Assembly (NCBI RefSeq): GCF_018403285.1
Contig: NZ_BOSJ01000021.1
Span: 1-63,841, forward strand
Direction of reading: 5' to 3'
From: Paenibacillus sp. J45TS6
GTDB taxonomy: Bacteria > Bacillota > Bacilli > Paenibacillales > Paenibacillaceae
DNA length: 63,841 nucleotides
Positions 17,598-27,500 of the stretch are shown here, piece after piece. The position numbers and the translations under genes were made by a program. The stretch's first letter is position 1; the number at the start of each line of letters is the position of its first letter. The notes below the pieces were generated by a model, which was not told where the DNA came from, ran no database searches, and saw only the letters and a list, made by a program, of their open reading frames with translations.

Positions 17598-17627
17598 GCA
17601 TAATGTTTCTGTACTACAGAGATACTA
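17598..17627 (+). promoter_or_regulatory. Sigma-G promoter for sspF
   Basis: GCATA (17598-17602) fits the sigma-G -35 GHATR. After an 18-base spacer, GATACTA (17621-17627) fits the -10 CATNNTA with one mismatch. Forespore expression is expected for SASP genes. Confidence 0.6.
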
Positions 17628-17670
17628 ATGGTGCAGGAAATTATCAGTCCCCTTATAAGGAGGAACCATC

Positions 17671-17847
17671 ATGAGCCGCAGAAGACGCAGTGTAATGTCA
17701 GAGGAACTTAAGAATGAGCTTGCAAAAGACTTGGGGTTCTATGATACCGTCCAGCAGGAAGGCTGGGGAGGCATCAAGGCCAAGGATGCAGGGAATATGG
17801 TAAAGCGGGCCATTCAGCTCGCTGAACAGGCTGCGAGAAAGTCCTAG
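17671..17847 (+). CDS. sspF: Small acid-soluble spore protein SspF, alpha/beta type
   Basis: This 58-residue protein is an alpha/beta-type SASP that coats DNA in the spore core and protects it. The sequence [18 protein letters not shown], the segment [18 protein letters not shown] and the [11 protein letters not shown] helix match the SspF subgroup. AAGGAGG lies 7 bases before the ATG. As in B. subtilis it sits between veg and ispE. A sigma-G-like promoter lies upstream and a terminator follows. Confidence 0.93.
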   Translation: MSRRRRSVMSEELKNELAKDLGFYDTVQQEGWGGIKAKDAGNMVKRAIQLAEQAARKS

Positions 17848-17863
17848 AAGGAATAATAGCATT

Positions 17864-17893
17864 AGACTCCCTGAATGATGGGGGTCTTTTCTC
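17864..17893 (+). terminator. sspF terminator
   Basis: AGACTCCC and GGGGGTCT pair around a 7-base loop, followed by TTTTCTCT. Confidence 0.8.
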
Positions 17894-17953
17894 TATATTT
17901 CTGCCCTATCGTATACTGAGCAGGTATAAGTTGGTCTAAGATCGGCAGAATGA

Positions 17954-17978
17954 CTTGACAGCGTCATTTTGATATAAT
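17954..17978 (+). promoter_or_regulatory. Extended -10 promoter for ispE
   Basis: TGATATAAT (17970-17978) is a consensus extended -10. A TTGACA at 17955 sits too close for normal spacing, so the -35 is uncertain. Confidence 0.5.
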
Positions 17979-18022
17979 ATGTTAAGTTGTCTTGAGGGAA
18001 AAGCTAAGGGTGGGTGAACGCC

Positions 18023-18877
18023 TTGAAAATTTACGAAAAAGCTCCTGCAAAAATTAATTTGATGCTGGATGTATTACATAAAAGAAACGATGGGTATCAT
18101 GAAGTTGAGATGATCATGACAATGGTCGATCTTGCTGACCGAATCGAGATGGCAGAAATGCCTCGCGACACCATCATGATTTCAAGCCAGGCGGGATATA
18201 TCCCCCTTGATGAGAAAAATTTAGCCTTTCAGGCTGCCAGGCTAGTAAAAGAGCGATATAACGTCAAGAAAGGCGTCTATATTCATTTAGATAAAAAAAT
18301 CCCAGTTGCTGCAGGACTAGCAGGGGGAAGCAGTGATGCTGCTGCAACACTGCGAGGACTAAATAAACTTTGGGGTCTTGGCATTTCTGATGAAGAACTT
18401 AGACTTCTAGGTGCAGAGCTTGGGTCTGATGTCCCTTTCTGTATAACAGGAGGAACCGCTCTTGCTACAGGAAGAGGAGAAAAGCTATCGATGATGCCAA
18501 ATCCTCCTCAATGCTGGGTTATCCTTGCGAAACCGCCTATTAATGTATCGACGGCTGAGGTCTATGGGCGTGTACGAAGTGACCGCATTACACATCATCC
18601 TTCGGCCAAAAGAATGGAAGAAGCCATTCGCAATCAGTCCTTTGCAGGGGTTTGCCAGGAACTTGGTAATGTTTTAGAAGATGTTACCCTAAAACTTCAT
18701 CCTGAAGTAGGTCAATTGAAGGAGGCCATGCTGCGTCTTGGCGCCGATGGTGTATTGATGTCAGGCAGCGGTCCTACTGTATTTGGACTGGTCTCCAAAG
18801 AATCAAAAGTACCGAGGATTTACAACGGACTGCGTGGTTTCTGTAAAGAAGTTTATGCAGTAAGATTACTAACCTAG
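18023..18877 (+). CDS. ispE: 4-diphosphocytidyl-2-C-methyl-D-erythritol kinase
   Basis: IspE phosphorylates CDP-methylerythritol in the MEP route to isoprenoids. The 284-residue GHMP kinase has [12 protein letters not shown] at the N-terminus, the ATP loop [14 protein letters not shown], and the C-terminal [16 protein letters not shown] 18023 was chosen as it gives the family N-terminus ([12 protein letters not shown]) and AAGGGTGGG lies about 8 bases upstream; GTG 18014 is in frame but inside that site. purR follows. Confidence 0.94.
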   Translation: MKIYEKAPAKINLMLDVLHKRNDGYHEVEMIMTMVDLADRIEMAEMPRDTIMISSQAGYIPLDEKNLAFQAARLVKERYNVKKGVYIHLDKKIPVAAGLAGGSSDAAATLRGLNKLWGLGISDEELRLLGAELGSDVPFCITGGTALATGRGEKLSMMPNPPQCWVILAKPPINVSTAEVYGRVRSDRITHHPSAKRMEEAIRNQSFAGVCQELGNVLEDVTLKLHPEVGQLKEAMLRLGADGVLMSGSGPTVFGLVSKESKVPRIYNGLRGFCKEVYAVRLLT

Positions 18878-18993
18878 AATAATTTTTCCAAATATAGTGC
18901 TATTTTCATTTGTTACATTGTACAAATACGTACAAAAATGATATATTTATTAGCAAATATTCGGATTTGGAAGTAGATCGTGAGGAATCGTCT

Positions 18994-19827
18994 GTGAAGA
19001 AATTGAAACGTAGTGCACGTTTGGTTGAAATGACACAATACTTGCTCTCTAGACCACATACCTTAATTCCGCTTACTACTTTTGCGGAACGATATGGAGC
19101 TGCGAAGTCATCCATAAGCGAAGATTTAGCTATCATTAAGGAAGTATTTGAAGAAGAGGGCATGGGAGATTTGCAAACTCTTGCAGGTGCTGCAGGCGGT
19201 GTGAAATTCATGCCGAAAATGTCCCAGGAACGGGCTTTCTCTTTTATTAAGCAGCTGTGCGGTAAGTTAGAACAGCCTGATCGGATTTTACCGGGCGGAT
19301 ATCTATACATGTCTGATTTGCTGGGACAACCGTCTATTGTCAATGAAATTGGTAAGATTCTTGCCACTGCCTTCTCGGGCCTCGAAATCGATGCAGTTAT
19401 GACGGTAGAAACAAAGGGAATCCCTTTGGCTTATGCGGTAGGCTCTCAGTTGAATCTTCCTGTTGTTCTTGTTAGACGAGACCATCAGGTGACTGAAGGC
19501 TCAGCTGTAAGCATTAACTATGTATCAGGTTCTCATAAAAGCCTTCATACGATGTCTCTTTCAAGAAGAGCACTGCCTGAAAAATCCCGTGTGCTTATTG
19601 TAGATGACTTTATGAAAGCAGGAGGAACGGTCCAGGGGATGATTGATCTCCTAGGGGAGTTTAATGCTGAAGTCGCAGGTGTGGGTGTATTGGTTGAATC
19701 GGGAACGGTGGATTCAGAGGAACGTCTGCTCCATGATTATATTTCCCTAGCAACATTGACGGCTGTTGATGCGAAAACGAAGCAGATTACAGTGAAGCCT
19801 GGAAATTACTTCGATTCCCTTCTATAA
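18994..19827 (+). CDS. purR: Purine operon repressor PurR
   Basis: PurR represses purine synthesis and transport genes and is released from DNA by PRPP. The 277-residue protein has an N-terminal winged helix (RSARLVEMTQYLLSRPH and AAKSSISEDLAI) and a C-terminal PRT-fold domain with the PRPP loop VDDFMKAGGT (from Val203). GTG 18994 fits the B. subtilis N-terminus and follows GTGAGGAA by 7 bases; the frame is open further upstream without a good ribosome site. The yabJ (ridA) gene that follows purR in B. subtilis is absent; spoVG comes next. Confidence 0.94.
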   Translation: MKKLKRSARLVEMTQYLLSRPHTLIPLTTFAERYGAAKSSISEDLAIIKEVFEEEGMGDLQTLAGAAGGVKFMPKMSQERAFSFIKQLCGKLEQPDRILPGGYLYMSDLLGQPSIVNEIGKILATAFSGLEIDAVMTVETKGIPLAYAVGSQLNLPVVLVRRDHQVTEGSAVSINYVSGSHKSLHTMSLSRRALPEKSRVLIVDDFMKAGGTVQGMIDLLGEFNAEVAGVGVLVESGTVDSEERLLHDYISLATLTAVDAKTKQITVKPGNYFDSLL

Positions 19828-19859
19828 TTTGCTGTTTTTTGGTGAGTTTACACTATTTT

Positions 19860-19866
19860 TGTCGAA
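19860..19866 (+). promoter_or_regulatory. Spo0A box upstream of spoVG
   Basis: A perfect TGTCGAA lies about 70 bases upstream of the sigma-H promoter of spoVG. A short palindrome (CCTAAAATTAGG) follows at about 19902-19913. Confidence 0.4.
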
Positions 19867-19933
19867 AATGTACTAAAACGGCTCATCCACAAAAAAATTC
19901 CTAAAATTAGGACATTTTGTAGCAGTAAAAAGA

Positions 19934-19959
19934 AGGAAATCTTGCATGTTGTGTGGAAT
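19934..19959 (+). promoter_or_regulatory. Sigma-H promoter for spoVG
   Basis: AGGAAAT (19934-19940) and GTGGAAT (ending 19959) match the sigma-H -35 and -10 consensus with a 12-base spacer. The B. subtilis spoVG promoter is the model sigma-H promoter, so the match is expected. Confidence 0.82.
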
Positions 19960-19999
19960 TATTACACCAAGTTCCGATGGAAAAAGGTGGTGAACACAC

Positions 20000-20284
20000 A
20001 TGCAGATTACAGATGTCAGACTCCGCCGCGTTAATTCTGAGGGGAGAATGAAGGCAATAGCTTCGATTACTATTGATAATGAGTTTGTCGTTCATGACAT
20101 TCGAGTTATTGACGGTAACAATGGAATGTTCGTTGCTATGCCAAGTAAGCGGACTCCAGATGGAGAATTCCGTGACATCGCCCATCCGATTTCTTCAGGG
20201 ACTCGTGAGAAGATTCAGGCTGCAGTATTGGCCGAATATGAACGCGCCGCAACTGAAGAAGAGGTTATCGAAGAAGGCGCATAA
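20000..20284 (+). CDS. spoVG: Septation/RNA-binding regulator SpoVG
   Basis: SpoVG is a small nucleic-acid-binding protein that affects asymmetric septation, cortex formation and expression of many genes. The 94-residue product has the conserved [11 protein letters not shown] start, the [20 protein letters not shown] core with its DNA-binding residues, and a more variable acidic tail. AAAAGGTGG lies before the ATG. A sigma-H promoter precedes it and a terminator follows. Confidence 0.96.
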   Translation: MQITDVRLRRVNSEGRMKAIASITIDNEFVVHDIRVIDGNNGMFVAMPSKRTPDGEFRDIAHPISSGTREKIQAAVLAEYERAATEEEVIEEGA

Positions 20285-20305
20285 TAACATTATTGGGGTT
20301 CGAAA

Positions 20306-20343
20306 GAAAAGAGAGTCATTCTATGGCTCTCTTTTCTTTTTTT
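20306..20343 (+). terminator. spoVG terminator
   Basis: GAAAAGAGAG and CTCTCTTTTC form a perfect 10-bp stem, followed by seven T residues. Confidence 0.93.
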
Positions 20344-20516
20344 CAATAATGAAGTATATTCTTTAATGAGTAAGATTGAGCGAAGTTGCATCCCTTCCTG
20401 AAGATAAGGATTAGGGTATAATTGTTTGCGCCCAATTCACTGTTGAATAGTCCTGAGATCCTTTTTTGGAATTAGAGTGGATAACATTACAATTACAGCG
20501 TAGGAGGTCGGGATTG

Positions 20517-21914
20517 TTGAAAAGAATGGCTATTATTCTTGCCGCAGGGCAAGGAAAACGTATGAAGTCGAAGTTATATAAAGTACTCCATCCTGTATGT
20601 GGCAAACCGATGGTTGGTCATGTTTTGGATACGGTAGGACAAGCAGGAGTAACACGCAATATTGTTGTTGTAGGTCATGGTGCTGAAGCAGTAAAATCAT
20701 ATCTTGGTTCAGCAGCTGATTATGTACTACAGGAACAACAGCTCGGTACAGGACATGCAGTTAAGATGGCTAAGGATATGCTTGGCAAAGAAGAAGGAAC
20801 CACAATTGTAATCTGTGGAGATACTCCTTTGGTAACAAAAGAAACACTAGAAGGCTTGATGGAGCTTCATGAGTCTCGCGGAGCTGCAGCAACAGTGCTG
20901 ACAGCACATATGGATAATCCAGCTGGCTATGGCCGTGTGATCCGCAGCAATGAAGGATCTGTAACTAAAATCGTAGAACAAAAAGATTGCAGTCCAGAAG
21001 AAGATGCTGTACAAGAAATTAATACAGGTACGTATTGTTTCGATAATGCTAAGCTGTTTGCAGCTTTGGATAAAGTAACAAATAATAATGCACAACAAGA
21101 ATATTACCTTACTGATGTTATTGGTATTTTCCGTGAAGCAGGAGAAACCATTGAAGCATACATGACAAATGATGCTGCAGAATCCATTGGTGTAAATGAT
21201 CGTGTAGCTCTATCTGAGGCAGAAGGTTTTATGAGACAACGTCTCGTGCGTAAACATATGCTGAACGGAGTAACAATTATCGATCCTTCATCTACGTATA
21301 TTGGGGCTGATGTTACGATTGGTTCTGATACGGTTCTTTATCCGGGTACCATGCTTAAAGGCAACACGGTAATTGGTGAGGGTTCCGTAATTGGGCCGAA
21401 TACCGATATTGAAGACAGCACAATCGGCGATAACGTCACCGTTAAACATTCTGTTCTTAGTAAAGCAGAAGTGGGGAACGGTTCTTCCGTAGGTCCATTC
21501 GCATATTTACGCCCAGCATCCAAACTTGGTGAAGATGTTAAGATCGGTGATTTTGTAGAGATCAAAAATGCGACCATTGATAATGGCTCAAAAGTATCAC
21601 ATTTGAGTTATATTGGAGATGCTACCGTCGGCAAAAATGTAAATATCGGCTGCGGAGCAATAACTGTGAACTACGATGGTTATAATAAGTCTGTTACAGA
21701 AATTGAAGATGACGCTTTTGTAGGAAGTAATGTGAATTTAATTGCACCTGTTAAAGTAGGCAAAGGCGCTTATGTTGTTGCAGGGTCAACGATTACGCAC
21801 TCTGTATCAGATAATGATCTTGCTATTGCGAGAGTCCGTCAAGAAAATAAGCCGGGATACGCAGATAAGATTCGTGCCCGTGCCAAAGCTAAGAAAAACA
21901 ACAAGAATTCATAA
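20517..21914 (+). CDS. glmU: Bifunctional UDP-GlcNAc pyrophosphorylase / GlcN-1-P acetyltransferase
   Basis: GlmU makes UDP-GlcNAc, the precursor for peptidoglycan and teichoic acids. The 465-residue protein has an N-terminal nucleotidyltransferase domain ([20 protein letters not shown]) and a C-terminal left-handed beta-helix of hexapeptide repeats from about residue 250, with the acetyltransferase residues in the SHLSYIGDA region. TTG 20517 follows AGGAGG by 9 bases and gives [14 protein letters not shown] 20514 is also possible. prs follows 88 bases later and is probably cotranscribed. Confidence 0.95.
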   Translation: MKRMAIILAAGQGKRMKSKLYKVLHPVCGKPMVGHVLDTVGQAGVTRNIVVVGHGAEAVKSYLGSAADYVLQEQQLGTGHAVKMAKDMLGKEEGTTIVICGDTPLVTKETLEGLMELHESRGAAATVLTAHMDNPAGYGRVIRSNEGSVTKIVEQKDCSPEEDAVQEINTGTYCFDNAKLFAALDKVTNNNAQQEYYLTDVIGIFREAGETIEAYMTNDAAESIGVNDRVALSEAEGFMRQRLVRKHMLNGVTIIDPSSTYIGADVTIGSDTVLYPGTMLKGNTVIGEGSVIGPNTDIEDSTIGDNVTVKHSVLSKAEVGNGSSVGPFAYLRPASKLGEDVKIGDFVEIKNATIDNGSKVSHLSYIGDATVGKNVNIGCGAITVNYDGYNKSVTEIEDDAFVGSNVNLIAPVKVGKGAYVVAGSTITHSVSDNDLAIARVRQENKPGYADKIRARAKAKKNNKNS

Positions 21915-22002
21915 TGAAATGCTGTTCTATACGAATAGCGCCGACTTTTATGAGCAGAACTAAAATCGATTCCAATGAACCAGCACGGAGGTTTTTTATT
22001 TT

Positions 22003-22956
22003 ATGACTTATTTTGATTCCAAACTAAAAATATTTACTTGTAACTCAAACCCGAAACTCGCACATCAAATTGCCGACTACATCGGTATTCCAATGGGTGA
22101 GTCTCATACAACAAGCTTTAGCGATGGTGAGATTCAAGTAAAACTGTCAGAGAGTGTACGTGGCAGCCATGTGTATATCGTACAATCCACTTGCTTGCCA
22201 GTTAACGACAACTTGATGGAAATGCTTGTTATGATTGATGCACTGAAGCGTGCTTCTGCTAAAACAATTAACGTAGTTATCCCGTATTATGGATATGCAA
22301 GACAAGACCGTAAAGCACGTTCAAGAGATCCAATTACGGCTAAACTCGTAGCAAACTTGATTGAAAAAGCAGGAGCAACACGTGTTATTGCTATGGACTT
22401 GCATGCAATGCAGATTCAAGGATTTTTTGATATCCCTGTAGATCATATGCTTGCAGTTCCAATTATTGCACAATATTTCCGCTCGAAGCAGATTGAGAAT
22501 CCGGTTGTTGTATCTCCGGACCATGGCGGCGTTGTACGCGCAAGAAAATTGGCTGACTTCCTGAATGCGCCACTTGCTATTATTGACAAGCGCAGACCTG
22601 AACCGAATGTAAGTGAAGTTATGAATATCATCGGTAACATTGAAGGTAAAACAGCAATTCTGATTGATGATATTATCGATACAGCAGGTACGATCGTTCT
22701 TGGTGCGAATGCATTGATGGAAGGCGGAGCGAAAGAAGTATACGCTTGCTGTACCCATCCCGTTCTTTCCGGTCCTGCAATGGAACGATTGGAGAACTCA
22801 CCGCTTAAGGAAGTCGTAGTGACGGATACCATTCCGATTACTCATCCAAATCCAACAAATAAGCTGAATGTGCTTTCTGTAGCACCGCTACTGGGCGAAG
22901 CTATTATCCGGGTTCATGAGGAATTGTCGATTAGTAAATTGTTCGAAATTGAATAG
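22003..22956 (+). CDS. prs: Ribose-phosphate pyrophosphokinase
   Basis: Prs makes PRPP from ribose-5-phosphate and ATP for nucleotide, NAD, His and Trp synthesis. The 317-residue protein has the class I features: [10 protein letters not shown], the flexible loop [16 protein letters not shown], the metal-binding [13 protein letters not shown], and the PRPP loop [20 protein letters not shown] precedes the ATG. PurR in this window senses PRPP, so these two genes are functionally linked. In B. subtilis ctc follows; here it does not. Confidence 0.97.
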   Translation: MTYFDSKLKIFTCNSNPKLAHQIADYIGIPMGESHTTSFSDGEIQVKLSESVRGSHVYIVQSTCLPVNDNLMEMLVMIDALKRASAKTINVVIPYYGYARQDRKARSRDPITAKLVANLIEKAGATRVIAMDLHAMQIQGFFDIPVDHMLAVPIIAQYFRSKQIENPVVVSPDHGGVVRARKLADFLNAPLAIIDKRRPEPNVSEVMNIIGNIEGKTAILIDDIIDTAGTIVLGANALMEGGAKEVYACCTHPVLSGPAMERLENSPLKEVVVTDTIPITHPNPTNKLNVLSVAPLLGEAIIRVHEELSISKLFEIE

Positions 22957-22978
22957 TTCTGCATAGTTAACATGAAAG

Positions 22979-23016
22979 AGGGGTTACACTGTCTTGGATA
23001 AGACAATGTAACCCCT
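22979..23016. terminator. Strong hairpin between prs and the convergent orphan gene
   Basis: AGGGGTTAC-ACTGTCTT pairs with AAGACA-ATGTAACCCCT around a 4-base loop. Neither side has a long T-run, but the stem is long and the place between convergent genes suggests a bidirectional terminator. Confidence 0.7.
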
Positions 23017-23035
23017 GTCGGCGTATGAACTGATT

Positions 23036-23236
23036 TTAGTACCCTGGCCTTGAAATAAAATAGTGGCAGGCACGGTTAAATAAAACACTGCCAACTTCCA
23101 CAAAATGTTCATCGTAATGAGTGATGTAACCAATATCAATGTGTCTGTCTCGGTCATACACTTGTACCGGTATGGCCTGTTCCATATGGTGCTGAAACTG
23201 GGACAGCTGCGTTAAACGTTCTATATCATGGCGCAT
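23036..23236 (-). CDS. Small orphan protein, antisense-oriented
   Basis: I do not recognise this 66-residue protein. It is preceded on its own strand by AAAGGGTG 8 bases before the ATG, which is good support for translation. The N-terminal third is a polar helix rich in Gln and His. The rest looks like a small beta-rich unit (PVQVYDRDRHIDIGYITHY then a strand ending in FISRPGY). It occupies the place where B. subtilis has ctc (a general-stress L25 family protein) but shows no similarity to it. Confidence 0.6.
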   Translation of the reverse strand: MRHDIERLTQLSQFQHHMEQAIPVQVYDRDRHIDIGYITHYDEHFVEVGSVLFNRACHYFISRPGY

Positions 23237-23397
23237 AACCGGGTCACCCTTTCATCGGTTGCTATTACTCGCTTCCTGCCGTATACAATTGTTTTTATTG
23301 TAAAGTGAAAAAGAGCGTAAGTCCACATCAGCGGATCTAGCGATGTCTTTTTTGATATTTTGTTCGTTACTCATCTAAAAGGAGGGAGGAGCATATT

Positions 23398-23958
23398 ATG
23401 AAATGGATTGTAGGACTTGGAAATCCAGGTTCTGAATATGCTAAGACAAGACATAATGTTGGGTTTATGGCGCTGGATGCCTTAGCAGATCGTCATCATA
23501 TATCTATTAATCAGAGCAAGTGTAAGGCGCTTATTGGAGAAGGAATGATCCAAGGAGAAAAAGCAGTTCTGATCAAGCCTATGACCTTTATGAATCTTTC
23601 TGGAGAAACGGTCCGAGCTTATATGGATTATTATAAGGTTGCGTTGGAAGATTTAATTGTGGTCTACGATGACATGGATACAGAGGTTGGAAAAATAAGA
23701 CTTCGATATCAAGGAAGCGCGGGCGGACATAATGGTATTAAATCCATCATTCAGCATACAGGGACTCAGCAGTTCAATCGAATTCGCATGGGTGTCTCAA
23801 GACCCGAACCGGGGCATGCAATTGTTGATTACGTCCTTTCCAATTTTCCAAAGAAGGAAAAAGAGGCGCTGACTTCAATGATTGAATCCACTTGTGATGC
23901 TTTGGAGTATGCAATGAAGGATACATTTGAGAGAACGATGGCTAAATTCAATGGCTAA
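23398..23958 (+). CDS. pth: Peptidyl-tRNA hydrolase
   Basis: Pth recycles tRNA from peptidyl-tRNAs that drop off ribosomes. The 186-residue protein has VGLGNPGSEYAKTRHNVGF with the catalytic His20-type residue, KPMTFMNLSG, YDDMDTEVGKIRLR and GSAGGHNGIKSI. It follows AAAGGAGGG and begins at ATG 23398. B. subtilis calls it spoVC because certain alleles block coat formation. It lies upstream of fin and mfd, as usual. Confidence 0.96.
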   Translation: MKWIVGLGNPGSEYAKTRHNVGFMALDALADRHHISINQSKCKALIGEGMIQGEKAVLIKPMTFMNLSGETVRAYMDYYKVALEDLIVVYDDMDTEVGKIRLRYQGSAGGHNGIKSIIQHTGTQQFNRIRMGVSRPEPGHAIVDYVLSNFPKKEKEALTSMIESTCDALEYAMKDTFERTMAKFNG

Positions 23959-23997
23959 TTTTCGATTCTACTCTGATAGATGGGCTAAACTAGCAGT

Positions 23998-24035
23998 CTC
24001 CTGGAAAGACTAAAGATATTAATCTTTTTCAGGAG
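23998..24035 (+). promoter_or_regulatory. Hairpin that covers the fin ribosome site
   Basis: CTCCTGGAAAG (23998-24008) can pair with CTTTTTCAGGAG (24024-24035) to give about ten pairs. The right arm includes the AGGAGG used to translate fin. An alternative inner hairpin AAAGAT-ATT-AATCTTT shares the right arm and would free the AGGAGG. Confidence 0.4.
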
Positions 24036-24043
24036 GCATATCT

Positions 24044-24274
24044 ATGCAAATCCATTATGTTTGTCGTCACTGCCGTTCATCTATAGGAAGTATCGAGGCG
24101 GATCTTACGACAGAGGTTCGATTAGGTCTTCATTTCTTGACCCCTTCAGAGCGTCAAGATATAATTGCCTATAATTCAAAAGGTGAGCAGATTGTCAGTA
24201 TTACCTGCAGCTATTGTACGGAAGCAATTATGGACCATCCAGAGCTTAGCCTGATTGCAAGTCCCTTGCAGTAA
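24044..24274 (+). CDS. fin: Anti-sigma-F factor Fin (YabK)
   Basis: Fin binds sigma-F in the forespore and helps switch transcription from sigma-F to sigma-G. The 76-residue protein has two CxxC pairs, CRHC near residue 8 and CSYC near residue 57, for zinc, separated by a helical, mainly polar region (TPSERQDIIAYN). Place and length match yabK between pth and mfd in B. subtilis. AGGAGG precedes the ATG and may be occluded by a hairpin. A terminator follows. Confidence 0.9.
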   Translation: MQIHYVCRHCRSSIGSIEADLTTEVRLGLHFLTPSERQDIIAYNSKGEQIVSITCSYCTEAIMDHPELSLIASPLQ

Positions 24275-24334
24275 GCTTTGTTTATAAACATAAGATTCAT
24301 CGAGCTTTATGGGAAGACTCATTCCATTCCCTCT

Positions 24335-24366
24335 AGCCTTGGCTGTAAGTGCTGAGGCTTTTTTTT
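24335..24366 (+). terminator. fin terminator
   Basis: AGCCTTGGC and the imperfect complement TGCTGAGGCT form the stem, followed by eight T residues. Confidence 0.85.
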
Positions 24367-24532
24367 CAGTTACAGAGTAGTAAATAAGCCGTATGTTCTG
24401 ACTTTACCTATGGTAAGGCCAGAAAAAAAGGATTATGATGAGATAACCAGTACCCAAAAGTTTACAATTACAATGCTGACTATCTTTTATAAATAGCAGA
24501 TAGATTAGAAAGTGATAAGAGAGGTGCCCCTT

Positions 24533-27500
24533 TTGCTACAAGCACTTATTGATGCCTATTCCAAAGATTCTGATTTTGAATCGATTGCTTCCGGCGTTAC
24601 GTCGGGAATGAAGGAGCAGTTGATCTCCGGTTTGACTGGGTCGGCTCGTCAAATCATGATAGCTGCCTTACACAAGCAATTAGATCGACCAATGCTCGTT
24701 GTGACACATAATATGTTTGCGGCACAAAAAGTGGCAGATGATTTGCAGGAAGCGCTTTCTGCTGATCAAGTCCTTTTATACCCTGCAAACGAGTTGATTG
24801 CTGCTGAGGCAGCCATATCCAGTCCGGAAACCCTTGCACAGCGTATAGATGTACTCCTCAAGTGTGCTAAAGGATTCCGTGGTATCGTAGTTATTCCTTT
24901 ATCGGGGGCCCGTCGGTATTTACCTTCTCCTGAGATTATTGCAAATGCGGAAATTACATTACAGCAGGGCGGAACGCTTGAGCTGGAGTCCTTCCTTCGA
25001 GGTATGGTCGAGCTAGGATATGAACGTGTAGAACGCGTAGAAACACAAGGAGAGATGAGCGTCCGTGGAGGTATCATTGACTTCTTCCCTGTGACTTCTG
25101 GGCTTGCTTATCGTGTGGAGTTATTTGACGATGAGATTGATTCGATTCGTACCTTTGATCCGATAGATCAGCGTTCTATAGAAAAGACGAATCAGGTTGT
25201 CATTACACCCTGCAAGGAATTAATTGCAAACGAAGCTAAAATGAAGCAAGCCGCAGATCGAGCGGCCATTTTGCTTGAGGAGCAATTAGAAAAGACAACA
25301 GATCGGCAAGCGAAACTTCGTCTGCGGGATGAAATCCATCGTGAGATTGAACTGCTGCGTGAGCATGTGTATTTTCCTGAAATATATAAATATGTCACAG
25401 AGTTATACCCTGAGAAACAAACCATTTATGACTTTATGCCGCAGGATACGGTCCTGATTTTCGACGAGCCGGCAAGGCTTCTGGAAACGGGAAAACAACT
25501 TGAGCGGGATGAGTCCGAGTGGAGTATGCATTTGCTTCAAAATGGGAAAACGTTGCCACAGCTTACTCTTTCTCTTGATCATGAAGAAGTTTTATATAAA
25601 CGTCCATTCCAGACGTTATTTATTTCTGTTTTCCTAAGACAGGTTCCACATACATTACCTCAGAACATTCTGAACATGGTCAGCCGCAGTATGCAGGACT
25701 TCCATGGTCAGATGAATGTGCTTAAAGCGGAAATGGAACGCTGGCAAAAAGCAGGTGTACAGGTTTTTATGCTGGCAAGCAGCGAAGAACGGCTGGATCG
25801 GATGCGCCGCGTATTACAGGATTACGATATACATGAACCGACCATGATGATTGGTAGTTTACAGAGTGGTTTCGAGATGCCTTCGATTCATTTAGCAGTG
25901 ATTACGGAAGGCGAGATGTTCTCCCAAAAACAACGTAAAGTTCGCAAACCTATTCGCAATGTAGATAATGCAGAACGTATTAAGAGTTACAGTGAACTTA
26001 AGGTTGGGGATTATGTTGTCCATCAGAACCACGGTATCGGTAAGTATATGGGGATCGGCACATTAGAGGTCGCTGGGATCCATAAGGATTACATGCATAT
26101 TCTATATGCTGGCGGAGATAAGCTGTCTGTTCCTATTGAACAGATTGACCTCATCCAGAAGTATGTGGGATCAGAAGAGAAAGAGCCGAAAATCTATAAA
26201 CTTGGCGGCAATGACTGGACACGTGTTAAGAATAAGGTTCGGAGTTCTGTTCAGGATATAGCGGATGATTTGATCAAACTGTATGCAGCTCGTCAATCTT
26301 CACCAGGTTATGCTTTTGAAAAAGATACGGCAGAACAGCAGGAATTTGAAGATTTATTCCCTTATGATGAAACACGGGATCAGGAAAGAGCAATTGAAGA
26401 AATTAAGAAAGACATGGAACAAAGTCGTCCTATGGATCGATTATTATGCGGGGATGTGGGATACGGCAAAACCGAAGTCGCGATCCGAGCTGCATTCAAA
26501 GCAGCAATCGAAGGGAAACAAGTCGCAGTACTTGTTCCTACAACGATTCTTGCACAGCAACATTATGAAACATTCCGTGAGCGTTTTTCTGGATATCCAT
26601 TTAATGTGAGCGTTCTGAGCCGTTTCCGTACTCGTAAGGAACAGAATGAGACAACGAAGGGAATCAAGGAAGGAACTATTGATATTGTAATTGGTACGCA
26701 TCGTTTATTATCTCAAGATCTTGTCTTTAAAGATCTGGGGTTGCTGATTGTGGATGAGGAACAACGTTTCGGGGTTACTCATAAAGAAAAACTCAAGAAG
26801 CTGAAGACGAATGTGGACGTATTAACACTGACTGCAACACCAATTCCTCGAACCCTTCATATGTCTATGCTGGGTGTACGTGATTTGTCGGTTATCGAAA
26901 CGCCTCCAGAAAATCGTTTCCCTGTGCAGACCTATGTTGTTGAGCACAGTCAGACCTTAGTTCGGGAAGCGATAGAGCGGGAACTGGCAAGAGGCGGGCA
27001 AGTGTACTACCTGTATAACCGTGTTCAGGGAATTCAGGAGATGGCTGCAGAAATTTCAGATCTTGTCCCTGGGGCAAGAGTCGGTGTTGGGCATGGACAG
27101 ATGACAGAGTCCGAACTTGAGAAGACCATTCTTGATTTTCTGGATGGGGAGTTTGATGTGCTTGTCAGCACCAGTATTATTGAAACTGGGGTTGATATCC
27201 CGAACGTGAATACTTTGATCGTACATGATGCCGATAAGATGGGTCTTTCTCAGCTCTATCAGCTGCGCGGACGAGTTGGACGTTCCAACCGAATTGCGTA
27301 TGCCTATTTTACGTATCAAAGGGATAAAGTGCTGACAGAAGTAGCGGAAAAAAGGCTTCAATCCATCAAGGAGTTTACAGAACTTGGCTCCGGTTTCAAA
27401 ATTGCAATGCGGGATCTAACGATTCGGGGTGCTGGAAATTTGCTTGGAGCAGAACAGCACGGGTTTATCGCCTCTGTCGGTTTTGATCTCTACTCACAGA

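Noticed and set aside
22321-22758. Open frame of 145 codons antisense to prs
   Set aside because: It has no ribosome site or domain, is Cys/Asn/Tyr-rich as expected for a shadow of a conserved gene, and prs explains the codon pattern.
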